The notes under the pieces were generated by a model. That model worked only from the letters and a program-made list of their open reading frames with translations. It made no database searches and had not been told where the DNA came from. 64,000 nt of DNA from Chitinophagaceae bacterium. Its GTDB lineage: Bacteria > Bacteroidota > Bacteroidia > Chitinophagales > Chitinophagaceae. Position 1 is the first letter of the stretch. Each line of letters begins with the position of its first letter. Shown here piece after piece: positions 9,111 through 19,200 of this stretch. The translations under genes and the position numbers were made by a program. The stretch spans positions 62,001-126,000 of the forward strand of contig JAFKGQ010000021.1 in the NCBI GenBank assembly GCA_017307755.1. The letters run 5' to 3'.

Positions 9111-10508
9111 CTAATTATAACCGGGGTTTTGTTTCAGATTGGGATCAAGGATAATCTGGCTCCTGGGCACAGGGTACAGGGCGCAGAAAGGCTTCCAATT
9201 AGGTTTGGCGGCGCCGAGCACGGCATCGATAGTACCTGTCCTCTTTAGATCGAACCAGCGGTTGCCCCATTCGGTGAACAGCTCGGCAAGACGTTCTTTT
9301 TGTACGGCCGCCAGGACCTCGTCCTTCGTGGCAGCCGTGCTTTCACCCAGACCGGCCCGCTCACGCACCGTCTTGAGATCAGCCAGCGCCTGGTTGGTAT
9401 TATCGAGGTGTGCAGCGGCTTCCGCACGGATGAGATAGACATCCGCCAGCCGGAAGATCATAAAATCTTCGACAGTAGCGCCCGGATATACATTCTTGTA
9501 CTTATAGGGGTAATAAAAATTCTTGTCTGTGCCGTCGATGTTGATCACCACTTGTTGGGCCCAGTTGACCAGGCGTTGATCGCCCGGTGAGAAAACGTTC
9601 AGCAAAGCAGGTGAAAGGATATAGTTGGGGATAGATCCCGGTGATTGAGGAATGTACTGGGCAGCTTCCGGGTTTCGGAAATATTGTCCGATCGTTGGTA
9701 TCTGCCAGATGGCCTCCGTGCTGCCGTCAAGGAATACTTTGTTCAGGTCTTGCTCCAGCGTATAGACATGGGATTCGATGACGTCATTCGCCGCATCGAA
9801 GGCCTTTTGCCATTGCTGGCGGTACAGATACACTTTGGCCAGCAGCGACTCGGCTGTATATAGGTTGGGCCGCAGGTGGCCTGCCGATGGATAGTCCGGC
9901 GTCAGCGCCTGCATCGACTCCGTAAGATCGGAAAGGACCTGGTCATACACAGAGTCGACGGAGCTGCGTGACAGGAATGCGTTGACCTTGTAGTTGGAGG
10001 CGGTGACAATGGGCGCCGGGCCAAAAAGATTGACCAGGTTGAAATAATACAGGGCGCGAACGACCTTCATTTCCGCTGTTACCTGCTTTCTGAAAGAGGC
10101 TGACAGCGCAGTGCTGGATGCCATCCTTTCCAGGATGACATTGACGGGATAGATGCCGGTATAAGGCCCGGACCAAAGGGAGTTAAGTTCATCATTGATG
10201 GGGGTCACCCCATTGTCAAAAAAAGCTTTTGCGCCCGCGTTACCGCTGCTCGTATAGATCAGCTCATCTCCCGAGACACCGGTGATCCAGGACAACTGCC
10301 CGTCGTTGTAGGTAAACCCTTTGCCAAGGGCGGTAAAGGTGTATACGCCGGCCACTGCGCTCATGGCAGTGAGACTGTCGGAAAATTGCTGCGCTTCCGT
10401 GATCTGTGTTGGCGGATTAGGGGGGATCCCGATCAGCTTCTTGCAGGAGATGCCCATCAGCAGGAGACTGCCGGCGCCGATGTTATATAGAAATGTTCTT
10501 ATTCTCAT
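9111..10508 (-). CDS. SusD/RagB family outer-membrane lipoprotein
   Basis: A 465-residue surface glycan-binding protein of the SusD/RagB family. The N-terminus has a lipoprotein signal with the lipobox cysteine in LLLMGISCKK. The C-terminal third carries typical SusD signatures, including DVYLIRAEAAAHL and LAELFTEWGNRWFDLKRTG. It starts 17 bases after the stop of its SusC partner. SusD proteins cap the SusC channel and deliver ligand to it. The ligand is unknown: no glycoside hydrolase directly follows, and instead an ABC transporter begins 19 bases downstream. That layout is unlike an ordinary polysaccharide locus. Confidence 0.93.
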   Translation of the reverse strand: MRIRTFLYNIGAGSLLLMGISCKKLIGIPPNPPTQITEAQQFSDSLTAMSAVAGVYTFTALGKGFTYNDGQLSWITGVSGDELIYTSSGNAGAKAFFDNGVTPINDELNSLWSGPYTGIYPVNVILERMASSTALSASFRKQVTAEMKVVRALYYFNLVNLFGPAPIVTASNYKVNAFLSRSSVDSVYDQVLSDLTESMQALTPDYPSAGHLRPNLYTAESLLAKVYLYRQQWQKAFDAANDVIESHVYTLEQDLNKVFLDGSTEAIWQIPTIGQYFRNPEAAQYIPQSPGSIPNYILSPALLNVFSPGDQRLVNWAQQVVINIDGTDKNFYYPYKYKNVYPGATVEDFMIFRLADVYLIRAEAAAHLDNTNQALADLKTVRERAGLGESTAATKDEVLAAVQKERLAELFTEWGNRWFDLKRTGTIDAVLGAAKPNWKPFCALYPVPRSQIILDPNLKQNPGYN

Positions 10509-10525
10509 GATGATCGATTTGCGGG

Positions 10526-13500
10526 TTAAAAATTGAATGACAGGCCGCAGGCGACGATACGCTGAATAGGGAAGAGGCCAAAATCATTGAATTGCTCGGG
10601 GTCTGTCACTTTATAATTTGTTATCGTCAGCAGGTTTTGGGCATTCGCATAGACACGGCAATCCTTTACATGCCATTTCTTCAGGAGGCTTTCCGGAAGA
10701 GAATAGGACAGCGACAGCGTCTTCAGTCGCAGATAGGTGTCTATGGCGTAAGCGCCGGAAGAATTGGAGAAACTGTAGGCTGCCTGCGTGGCCAATGAGC
10801 CATAGCCGGAGCTGAGCTTCTGGATCCGGGTCTGGTCTCCGGGATGCTTCCAGTAGCTCAGCGCCTCGACAGGCATATTGTTCATGGTGGTGCCGATCCA
10901 ATAGGAGCTGTAGATAGTGTACAACCACGTAGGCGCCATCTGGCTGGAAAACTGGAAGAATACGGAAAGGCTGAGATTCTTATAGGTCAGTGTATTTCCA
11001 ATACCTCCCATATATTTTACTTCCCTGTTAGCGATGGGCATCCTGTCGCCGCCCTCATCCACCGTCTGGTAATTGGGGGTGTTCGTGACATCGCCGTCCT
11101 TTGTATAGTATTCGAAGAGCCCGGTGGTGGGATTGACGCCTTTATACCGGTTGCCTATGATCACCGAGACGGGCTGTCCGATTACATACTGGCTCTTGTA
11201 CGAGGAGTATTGCAGGTTGGGAAAATCCACCAGCTTGTTCCTGTTGAAGGAAATATTGAAGTTGGTGGTCCAGGTAAGGTCCTTTCTTTTGACGTTGGTG
11301 GAATTGAGCGAGAATTCCCATCCGCTGTTCTGGATAGTGGTGTTCACATTCTGGACGACGGAAGGGAATCCGACATGGGCGGGAAGTGGATAACCTGCCA
11401 GCTGCTGGCCCTCCCGGTTACGATACCATGTGGCGTTGAGGAATAGCCTGTCGTTAAAGAAGCCCAGGTCCATGGAAATATTCAGCGATTTTTTCAACGC
11501 CCAGCTGTAATCGGGGTTATACAGGTTCACAGGAAAATTTGGCCGCACGCCCTGGAAAGGAAAGGTGCCGTTGACAGGCGCCCAAAAAGACTGGTAGTTA
11601 TAAGGCTGGACACCGTCTGAGCCGCTGGTGCCATAGCTCCCGTAGAGCTTGCCAAAGCTCAGGACAGGTTTCAATGTCCTGAAAAGACGCTCCTCCGAAA
11701 AGATCCAGCCGGCGGCGACGGAACCAAAATTACCAAACTGGTTGCCGGGACCGAAATTGCTGGAGCCGTCCCTTCTGCCGCCCAGGGTCAATATATATTT
11801 CTGATCGTAGATATACCGGATACGGGCAAAACCAGCTGCATATTTGTAAATGCTATAGTCGTCAAAAGAGGAGATGGAGGCAGCCCCATTGATGGAACCC
11901 AATAAATTGTCATTGACGTATCCATAGCCGAAAGCCGTGTTGCCGTTATTGAGGTTTTTCTTATAGGTAGCACCGACGAGGACGGAAAGATTGCCTTTTC
12001 CCAGCGTGTTGGCATAATCCAGCTGCGGCTCCACATTGATGGTCTGGAAGGTATTGTTGCTGAAGCTGGCGGTGGCATAGGCATAGGCGGGACTTTGCGA
12101 TTTGGCGGGGGCTTCTGTATGTTGGAGCGTCTGAAAGCGGTTGTAGCCCATATTGATCGTAAAATTCAGCGAGGAAAGGATCTTGTAGCCTATGCGCAGG
12201 GTATTGTTGACGTTGTGGCTTTGTGACTGTACGGGTTGTTTAAGTCCCGCATAGAACTGCAGTCCTGACAGATCATACCCTTTGTAGTTCCAGACCAGAT
12301 TGCCTTGTGCATCCAGCAGGTCAGGTGTATTGGGGGGAGAAAGGATGCGTTGTGCAGGGGGGATGCCCGCAGAGTTGTTCCTGTCATAGCTGTAATCCGT
12401 GCCGAATTCAACGGTCAGGTGATTGTCCGCGGAAGTATGACGCAGGTTGGTATGAAAGGACAGCCGCTGGTCTGAAAAATCACCGGGAAAGTTGAAATTG
12501 GACCGTGTATATCCTGCAGAGACAAGGAAGACGTCGGTATAGCTTCCGCCTGAAAGGCTGGCGTGTACATCCGTATTATTGGAGGTCTTTCCATAGATCA
12601 GCTTCTGCCAGTCTGTGTATTTATGCTGATCAAAGAGCGTAATATCCGGCGCATAAGTATCACGGTTATAAGGATCGTTTCCGGGCGTGATGCCGTCGGC
12701 GGCAAAAGCCGCCTTTCGCAGATCGAGGTATTGCTGAGTATTCAGCATTTTCATCTTCCTGGCATTTGTATTGAACCCGCTGTTCACGGACAGGTTGAAG
12801 GATGACTTGCCCGGTTTACCTTTTTTAGTCGTGATCAGGATGACGCCGTTGGATCCCTGTGTACCATAAATGGAAGTGGCGTCGGCATCCTTCAGGATAC
12901 TGACGGATTCGATATCGCTGGGATTTATGCTATTGAAAGGGCTGAGGCCGCCTGGCTGATCGATGCCGCCGCTGGAGCTTTGGGCGGAGGCCATGGACGA
13001 CATCTTGCTGATCTTATCATTCTGGGGGGCAAAAGGCACACCGTCAATGATGAACAGCGGCTGATTGTACGGCTTGTAGAAGTCATTGGGATTGCTCAGC
13101 AGGGTATTCTGTCCCCTGAGCTGCACCAGCACCCTGGATCCCGGTACGCCGCTCTGGGAAGTGATGGCAAGGCCGGGCGCCTGCCCCTGCAGAGCCAACA
13201 GCACATTCGTCACCGGCTGCCTGGAGATCGTAGCCGCATCGACGGTAGCGATAGACCCCACGTTGAAACGTCGGGAAGTAGTGCCATACGCCTGGATGAC
13301 CGTGGCATCCAGGATGTCCAGGCTGGGCTTCAGGACTACATACATGGACATTTCCGTATTGGGAATAACCTCCTTATCTATATAACCAGTAAAAGAGATC
13401 ACCAGCACGGCATTGGAAGGGATCTCCCTCATTTCGAAATCACCCTTTACATTGGTCTTGGTCCCCCTGGTGGTCCCCTTGATCATTACAGTGGCCCCGG

Positions 13501-13954
13501 ATAAGGGCGCACCCGTGCTGTCCGCCACATGACCACGGACCGTGATCGTTGCAGACAGAGAGTCCGTATCTATCAGTACAGCCGCCGGCGGCGCATTGTA
13601 TTTGATCACTATCGTTCTGTCCACGATGGAGAAGGTCAGCGGCTTGCCACGCAGACAGGCAGCTACTGCTTCCCAGATAGGAATATTGCGCAGGTCGACA
13701 TTGATATTACCCGCCCGTTCCAGATCCTCATACGTGTACAGGAAATTGAATCCGGTCTGCTTTTGCATCTCCTGGAAGACAGTGACCAGCGATACATTAC
13801 TCTTCGACAGGGTCACATTTTGGGAATAGCCGCTGGCGCTTAGTTGCAGACATCCTGCCAGCATGATGATAGAAAAAATTTTTGCCACACGTGCAGTTTT
13901 GGTGAGCCATTCCCGCGATGGCCGCGGGAATTGGCAAAGAGTCTGAAAACTCAT
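10526..13954 (-). CDS. SusC/RagA TonB-linked outer-membrane transporter with STN domain
   Basis: This 1142-residue protein is a TonB-dependent SusC-type channel. A signal peptide ends near residue 46. An STN (secretin/TonB short N-terminal) domain at about 50-120 is the signalling domain that contacts a FecR anti-sigma protein. A carboxypeptidase-D regulatory-like domain at about 145-205 (GAPLSGATVMIKGT) precedes the plug (PLFIIDGVPF) and the 22-strand barrel. The STN domain fits the FecR and ECF sigma genes immediately upstream, so ligand binding should be relayed to the sigma factor. The 187-base gap to FecR may hold its promoter, though I could not identify a convincing box. Confidence 0.94.
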   Translation of the reverse strand: MSFQTLCQFPRPSREWLTKTARVAKIFSIIMLAGCLQLSASGYSQNVTLSKSNVSLVTVFQEMQKQTGFNFLYTYEDLERAGNINVDLRNIPIWEAVAACLRGKPLTFSIVDRTIVIKYNAPPAAVLIDTDSLSATITVRGHVADSTGAPLSGATVMIKGTTRGTKTNVKGDFEMREIPSNAVLVISFTGYIDKEVIPNTEMSMYVVLKPSLDILDATVIQAYGTTSRRFNVGSIATVDAATISRQPVTNVLLALQGQAPGLAITSQSGVPGSRVLVQLRGQNTLLSNPNDFYKPYNQPLFIIDGVPFAPQNDKISKMSSMASAQSSSGGIDQPGGLSPFNSINPSDIESVSILKDADATSIYGTQGSNGVILITTKKGKPGKSSFNLSVNSGFNTNARKMKMLNTQQYLDLRKAAFAADGITPGNDPYNRDTYAPDITLFDQHKYTDWQKLIYGKTSNNTDVHASLSGGSYTDVFLVSAGYTRSNFNFPGDFSDQRLSFHTNLRHTSADNHLTVEFGTDYSYDRNNSAGIPPAQRILSPPNTPDLLDAQGNLVWNYKGYDLSGLQFYAGLKQPVQSQSHNVNNTLRIGYKILSSLNFTINMGYNRFQTLQHTEAPAKSQSPAYAYATASFSNNTFQTINVEPQLDYANTLGKGNLSVLVGATYKKNLNNGNTAFGYGYVNDNLLGSINGAASISSFDDYSIYKYAAGFARIRYIYDQKYILTLGGRRDGSSNFGPGNQFGNFGSVAAGWIFSEERLFRTLKPVLSFGKLYGSYGTSGSDGVQPYNYQSFWAPVNGTFPFQGVRPNFPVNLYNPDYSWALKKSLNISMDLGFFNDRLFLNATWYRNREGQQLAGYPLPAHVGFPSVVQNVNTTIQNSGWEFSLNSTNVKRKDLTWTTNFNISFNRNKLVDFPNLQYSSYKSQYVIGQPVSVIIGNRYKGVNPTTGLFEYYTKDGDVTNTPNYQTVDEGGDRMPIANREVKYMGGIGNTLTYKNLSLSVFFQFSSQMAPTWLYTIYSSYWIGTTMNNMPVEALSYWKHPGDQTRIQKLSSGYGSLATQAAYSFSNSSGAYAIDTYLRLKTLSLSYSLPESLLKKWHVKDCRVYANAQNLLTITNYKVTDPEQFNDFGLFPIQRIVACGLSFNF

Positions 13955-14141
13955 ACATTTGTCATGTTTGGGTTAAACAATAAAGCAGTCTTAACGTGAT
14001 TCTATATTGAACTATCCCAAATGTTCGCCGGGAGTGTTAGTAGCACTTCCGGTTTTTTTTGGCATAGCGATTTCATACGACAAGTCGTTATCTGTCCATA
14101 GTAAAAGGTGTTGTAGGTGCGGTTCTGTTCGGATTGGATAT

Positions 14142-15329
14142 TTAGGGCGCGACGACCGTGACCTTCCGGCCCTCGATCGAAAATTTCACGGCGCCGGTCA
14201 TCTCCAGCATGTTGAACACCCTGGAAACATTCACATCCCTGGATATGGTACCCCCAAAGTGATGGGTGATCGTTCCTCTATACGTGACATCGACATCGTA
14301 CCAGCGGGCTATCTGCCGCATCACTGTCCCGATATCGCTTCTGTCGAAACGGAAGACGCCGCTCTTCCAGGCCATCACATTCTCGATATTGACGCCTTTG
14401 ACGACATCGATCTTCCCTTTATCATTGCTGACCGCCTGCTGGCCGGGTTTCAGCAGACTATTGGCCGCACCCTGGAAAACACGAACACTACCATCCAGCA
14501 GCGTCGTCCGGATGGCATCCTCATCATCATAGGTGTTGACGTTAAAGCTCGTTCCCAATACTTGTATACCGTAATCGCTGCCGCCTTTCCTGACGACAAA
14601 CGCCATAGACGCACTTTTGGCCACTTCAAAATAAGCCTCACCCGTGATCTCCACTGTTCTGTCCTTGCCGGTGAAATTGGTAGGAAACTTAATGGAGGAC
14701 AAGGCATTCAGCCAGACACGGGTTCCGTCAGCCAGCGTGAGAACAGCCTTCTTACCCCTGGAGGTGGTGAGTGTATTGTAAGTAAATTGACTTGTAGCCC
14801 GCAGCCCGCTGCCCGTAGCTGCCTTATACGCCAGCTGGCCATTGCCCGTCTTGGTAATAGCTGCATTGCCGTCCATAGTGAGCCTGCCGTTGGCAGCGCT
14901 GTCGAGGACAATCTGCCGGCCATCGGCCAGCGTCAGAATGGCTCCGTCGCCGCCAGGCCCCACATCATTGAGTTTCACGATCACGGGCGCAACATCGTGT
15001 TGAACGGCAGGCCGGTGCCAAAAGTAATAACCCACTGAGACGAGCAATATAGCTGCTGCCGCGGCAGCTATCCATTTGCGCCAGGGCAGCGTACGCACAG
15101 GCGTGGAACTCAGTTCGTCCAGCTCACTCTCCAATCGCTGAGCAAACGCCGGCGACATCACCGGGTAGTTCCTGATCCTTTCCGGTACCACGGCGCACTG
15201 GTCCAGCGTTGCATGGAATTCGGCCGCGGGCACGGACTCCAGCCACCCGGTGAGAATAGCCTCTTCCTCCGGAGACAGGATACCCGTACTGTATCTTTCG
15301 ATAATGGAGATGATGGTTGAGTCGCTCAT
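14142..15329 (-). CDS. FecR-family anti-sigma factor
   Basis: This 395-residue protein has the usual FecR layout: a cytoplasmic N-terminus (1-80), one membrane helix at about 86-104, a periplasmic FecR domain at about 185-285 (with VWLNALSSIKFP and GEAYFEVAK), and a C-terminal DUF4974 domain at about 325-392. It senses the state of the partner SusC through its STN domain and holds or releases the ECF sigma factor. It lies between the sigma gene (66 bases upstream) and the STN-bearing SusC, which is the standard order for trans-envelope signalling in Bacteroidota. A 343-residue open frame on the opposite strand is only a shadow. Confidence 0.94.
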   Translation of the reverse strand: MSDSTIISIIERYSTGILSPEEEAILTGWLESVPAAEFHATLDQCAVVPERIRNYPVMSPAFAQRLESELDELSSTPVRTLPWRKWIAAAAAAILLVSVGYYFWHRPAVQHDVAPVIVKLNDVGPGGDGAILTLADGRQIVLDSAANGRLTMDGNAAITKTGNGQLAYKAATGSGLRATSQFTYNTLTTSRGKKAVLTLADGTRVWLNALSSIKFPTNFTGKDRTVEITGEAYFEVAKSASMAFVVRKGGSDYGIQVLGTSFNVNTYDDEDAIRTTLLDGSVRVFQGAANSLLKPGQQAVSNDKGKIDVVKGVNIENVMAWKSGVFRFDRSDIGTVMRQIARWYDVDVTYRGTITHHFGGTISRDVNVSRVFNMLEMTGAVKFSIEGRKVTVVAP

Positions 15330-15395
15330 GCAAAAGACTGATATAAATAAAGACTGATGAGGATGGAAAAGGATACCGGCATTACCCGGATTTTT

Positions 15396-15986
15396 TTAAA
15401 AAAACAGAAAATAGATCCAGCCTGCCTTTTTACGCAGGTGGTCCTTGATGAAATGGGTGGCTTCGAACAATTGCTTTTTGATAGCTCCCCTTGTAGTGCC
15501 CAGCTGGTCGGCTATCTCCCGGGCCGTCATCTCATCGCGGGCATTCATCAGAAAGATCTCTCTCTTACGGGGAGAAAGAAGATTGATGGCTTCCTGTGCT
15601 ATCTCATGGTATTCACGGAAAATGAGGGTATTATAGGTGGAGTCGTCAGTAGCCTCCTGCGTAATCTCACGCAGCTGGCGTGACAGGCTCAGCCGGCTCC
15701 TGGATTGCCGGTTCATATCGAAGACCCTGTTCTTGGCCATGCGAAAAAGATAATCTTCGAATGAACGGATGCCGGTAAGCGTCTCTTTCTTTACCCAGAC
15801 CTTTAAGAAGATGTCCTGGATGATCTCTTCCGTATCTTCGTGCGAGTCAATAATAAAGGCGATAAAGCGATAGAGTCCTGCATAGTAGTGGGCGTACAGT
15901 TTTTCAAAGGCCTCCCGGCTGCCTTCCGCCGTCCTTTGTAACAATGTCTGCTCATCAGTTAATTTTGTATATGCTGCCTTATCCAA
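15396..15986 (-). CDS. ECF-type RNA polymerase sigma factor
   Basis: A 196-residue sigma-70 family protein with region 2 at about 22-90 (DTEEIIQDIFLKVW) and region 4 at about 135-185 (LSPRKREIFLMNARDEMTAREIADQLG). It probably directs transcription of the following SusC operon when FecR is activated. The only reasonable start is a TTG at 15984-15986: an in-frame TAG lies two codons upstream and no ATG occurs before region 2. The preceding 270-base gap holds a short remnant of another gene (see 16009-16045) and a poly-pyrimidine stretch. Confidence 0.9.
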   Translation of the reverse strand: MDKAAYTKLTDEQTLLQRTAEGSREAFEKLYAHYYAGLYRFIAFIIDSHEDTEEIIQDIFLKVWVKKETLTGIRSFEDYLFRMAKNRVFDMNRQSRSRLSLSRQLREITQEATDDSTYNTLIFREYHEIAQEAINLLSPRKREIFLMNARDEMTAREIADQLGTTRGAIKKQLFEATHFIKDHLRKKAGWIYFLFF

Positions 15987-16008
15987 CGACTAAAATTAAG
16001 AAAACAAC

Positions 16009-16045
16009 CAATCGAAAGAGAGATTTCCATTCGGATTTGTTCCAG
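16009..16045 (-). pseudogene. 37-base remnant similar to part of the DUF1080 gene at 1425-1461
   Basis: Positions 16009-16035 are identical to 1425-1451 over 27 bases, and the match runs on to 16045/1461 with only three differences, all C to T on the plus strand. In the DUF1080 gene the segment encodes residues around GKSEWKSLFRLL; read in the same frame on the minus strand, the copy would encode NKSEWKSLFRLV. It is not part of a sizeable open frame and lies just upstream of the sigma gene. I read it as a fragment of a former DUF1080-like gene or a small duplication; nothing else of that gene is recognisable beside it. Confidence 0.55.
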
Positions 16046-16146
16046 GGGGTGGGGCGCAGACAGAGGTCATTTTTTTATCTTGCCTGTTTTTCTTTTCCTT
16101 TCTTTTTTCCCATAGATAAGTAATTTTCCTTTTATTTTATTATTTT

Positions 16147-16178
16147 TTTGGAAGATATTGTAAATGCGTATACTTTTA
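16147..16178 (+). promoter_or_regulatory. Candidate promoter of the SusC operon of region B
   Basis: A TTTG at 16147-16150 and TACTTTTA at 16171-16178 match the Bacteroidota -33 (TTTG) and -7 (TAnnTTTG) elements with one mismatch in the last base of the -7 box. Spacing is 20 bases. It lies 78 bases before the SusC start and just ahead of the operator-like repeats at 16186-16200. Weak but well placed. Confidence 0.4.
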
Positions 16179-16185
16179 TAGCAAG

Positions 16186-16200
16186 GAAACGAAAATGAAA
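16186..16200 (-). promoter_or_regulatory. Candidate DeoR/AgaR operator before the region-B SusC
   Basis: Two overlapping copies of RAAAYRAAA (TTTYRTTTY on the minus strand) lie at 16186-16194 and 16192-16200. The stretch GAAACGAAAAT is shared with the site before the DUF4832 gene, and the right half is nearly the same as the site before agaS. It lies between a candidate -7 box and the SusC start, which suits repression. Confidence 0.5.
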
Positions 16201-16255
16201 ATTTCCTTTGTTGCCTTTCTTTTATCTTTTTAATAAAATACCAAAACATGCTAAA

Positions 16256-19200
16256 ATGACAAAATTTCTTTCAACTGCAAGGGTCCTGTTGTTTTGTATT
16301 TCCGCTGTGATCAGTATGGAAACGACATTCGGCCAGGACAAAAAAATTTCCGGGGTGGTGTCGGATGAGGAGGGGAAACCCTTGTCCGGTGTCAGCGTAA
16401 TGCTGAAGGGGAGTACGGTCGGGAGCGTTACGGACGCCCAGGGAAAATATGTTTTGAACGGGCCCGCTAATGGCGGGGTCCTTGTTTTTTCCTTTACGGG
16501 CTATCTGCAGAAAGAAGTCAATATCATCGGCAGACAGGTGTTGAACATCTCCATGACTGCCGACAATAAGCAACTGACCGAAGTGGTGGTCACGGCCATC
16601 GGCATAGAAAAGAACAAGAAGGCGTTGGGCTATTCCACGCAGGTGGTCAGCGGCGGATTGCTGGCAGAAGCAAGGGAGACCAACGTGGCTAATGCGCTGA
16701 AGGGCCGGGTGGCGGGTCTTCATGTCAATGCTTCCAGCGGTGGTCCCGGCGGCTCCAGCTATGTCGTCATCAGGGGGAACAGTTCCCTCACCGGCAGCAG
16801 CCAGCCTTTATATGTAGTGGACGGCGTGCCTATTGACAACCAGACGCTGGATGCTGCAACTGTGTCTTCCGGCAGGGACTACGGCGACGGCATCGGCAAT
16901 ATCAACCCCGACGATATCGAATCCATGACGGTGCTGAAAGGGCCTGCGGCTGCGGCACTCTATGGGTCACGGGGTTCTAACGGCGTAATACTTATCACTT
17001 CCAAAAAAGGCAGGAAAAGAAAGGGCGTCGGTATTGATATCAATTCCAACAGCACTTTTGAAAGACCGAATGTGATCCCCACCCGGCAGAATATCTGGGG
17101 CGGCGGTTATGACGGCGACTACAATTCCCTGGGCACCACTACCATCAATGGTCAGACCTACTCTTCCTGGCCCAGCTGGCTGGTGGATGACTGGGGCGGC
17201 AAAATGGATGGCAGGCTGATCGTCATCGAGCGCTTTAAGGACCTGGGTCCTGTGAAATATTCACCTCAACCGTCCGATAATCTGAAGAAATTCTTTCAGA
17301 CGGGTACCACCTTTACCAATAGCATCGGCGCAGGCGGTGGGGATGAAAAGACCACCTACCGATTCTCCGCATCCGACATGCATAACAGGAGCATCATCCC
17401 CAACACGGCGCTTTCCCGTCAGACCTTTACCGTGAGGGTGGCCAGCAATATAACTTCCAAATTGAGTGTGGACGCGAAGATCAACTATATCCGCCAGGAT
17501 GGGAAGAACAGGCCGCAGAACAATTCGTATTCGCAGAACCCGATGGCCGGCCTCAATCTGCTGCCTCGTTTTGTAGACCTCGACTGGCTGAAAGATTATA
17601 AAAATGCCAATGGCTTTCAGAACACCGTTGTTTCCAATAACCCTTATTGGGTGATCAACGAGCTCATCGGTACGGATCACCGGGACAGGATGATCGGATT
17701 TCTCTCCACCAAGTACAAATTCACCGATTGGTTGAACCTGCAGGCCAGGTCGGGCATGGACTTTTATACAGACACCCGCTTTAACCGCATGGGGCAAGGC
17801 ACCAACAGCACCAATGGCTCCGTGGAGAACTATCAGTTCCATGTCCAGGAAGACAACAGCGATCTGTTGCTGACGGCTTCCGGCAAGCTCACCAATAAGT
17901 TCGCGGGTATGCTCTCTCTCGGGGCCAGCCATCTGAACAAAGATTACCAGGTGACGGGTGCGTACGGGTCCAATCTCAACGTGGACAACCTTTATTACAT
18001 CGGTAACATGAAGAATGTGACGCCCCGTGAATATCGCATCAGGAAGCAGATCAATTCCGCGTATTTCTCAGGTGAAATAAGCTACAATAACTATCTCTTC
18101 CTGGACGTGACGGGACGAAATGACTGGTCGTCAAGTCTGGGTGTCAACAACCGCTCGTTCTTCTATCCTTCCTTCAGCACCAGTTTTGTCTTTACGGACG
18201 CATTGGACATCAGGAACTATCTTTCCTATGGAAAGATCCGCGCTTCCTATGCGGAAGCAGGTAATGACGCGACTCCCTACAGCACCATTGGCGGGTATGA
18301 TGTCAACAGCAGCAATACTTTTAACGGGCAGTCCTCCGCCACCATCCGGGGCGATATCCCTTTGTACGACCTGAAGAACGAGCTAAAAAAATCTTACGAG
18401 TTCGGCACCGAGCTGAGGTTTTTCAATGACAGGCTGGGCGTGGATTTCACGTATTACAGCTCTTCCACCACCAATCAGATCGTACCTATCCAGATATCCA
18501 CGACGACGGGTTATTCCAGCCGGATGATCAATGCCGGCGAGATCTCCAACAAAGGGATCGAAATCTTCCTTACCGGCACCCCTTTGAAGCTAAAGGACTT
18601 CAAATGGGATATCTCCATCAACTTCTCGCATAACAAGTCAAAAGTCGTTTCACTGGCGCCCGGCATTCCGGCGCTCACCATACTGGACCCGGGATATGGC
18701 GCCAGCATCCAGGCCAGGGTTGGGGAGGCTTTTGGCAATATCGTCGGCTACAGGGCGAAACGTACCGAGAATGGGGATATACTTGTCACCAGCGACGGGA
18801 AGTACCAGCGGGCGGACGACCTCTCTGTTCTTGGCCGTATTCAACCGGACTACCTGGCCGGGATAACGAATACGTTTACGTACAAAGGATTTACGCTGAG
18901 CGGGCTGATCGACGTGCGCAAAGGCGGGCAGATACTTTCCTATAGCAAATTGAACCAGATGGCGAAAGGGACGGGCAAGTTCACGGAGAAAAGGGACAAC
19001 CTGATCATCAATGGCGTCGTGGAGACATCTCCGCAGCATTATGTAAAGAACACCACCGTCATTGCCGCATCCGACTATTATGCCGGCGGCGGTCCCTGGA
19101 ACGATATTGGTGAAACACAGGTGATAGACGCGGATTATATAGCACTGAGGGAGGTTACCATCAGCTATAACCTGAGCCGTCTGTTGAAGAAGAGCACGGC

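Noticed and set aside
14007..15038. Long plus-strand open frame (343 codons) opposite the FecR gene
   Set aside because: The minus strand encodes a full FecR/DUF4974 protein in the right operon place; the plus-strand product has no recognisable motif and is a shadow of high-GC coding sequence.
16061..16255. Pyrimidine-rich and AT-rich stretch before the region-B SusC as a possible replication or integration site
   Set aside because: It shows no iterons, attachment-site repeats or tRNA end; promoter and operator-like elements explain it better.
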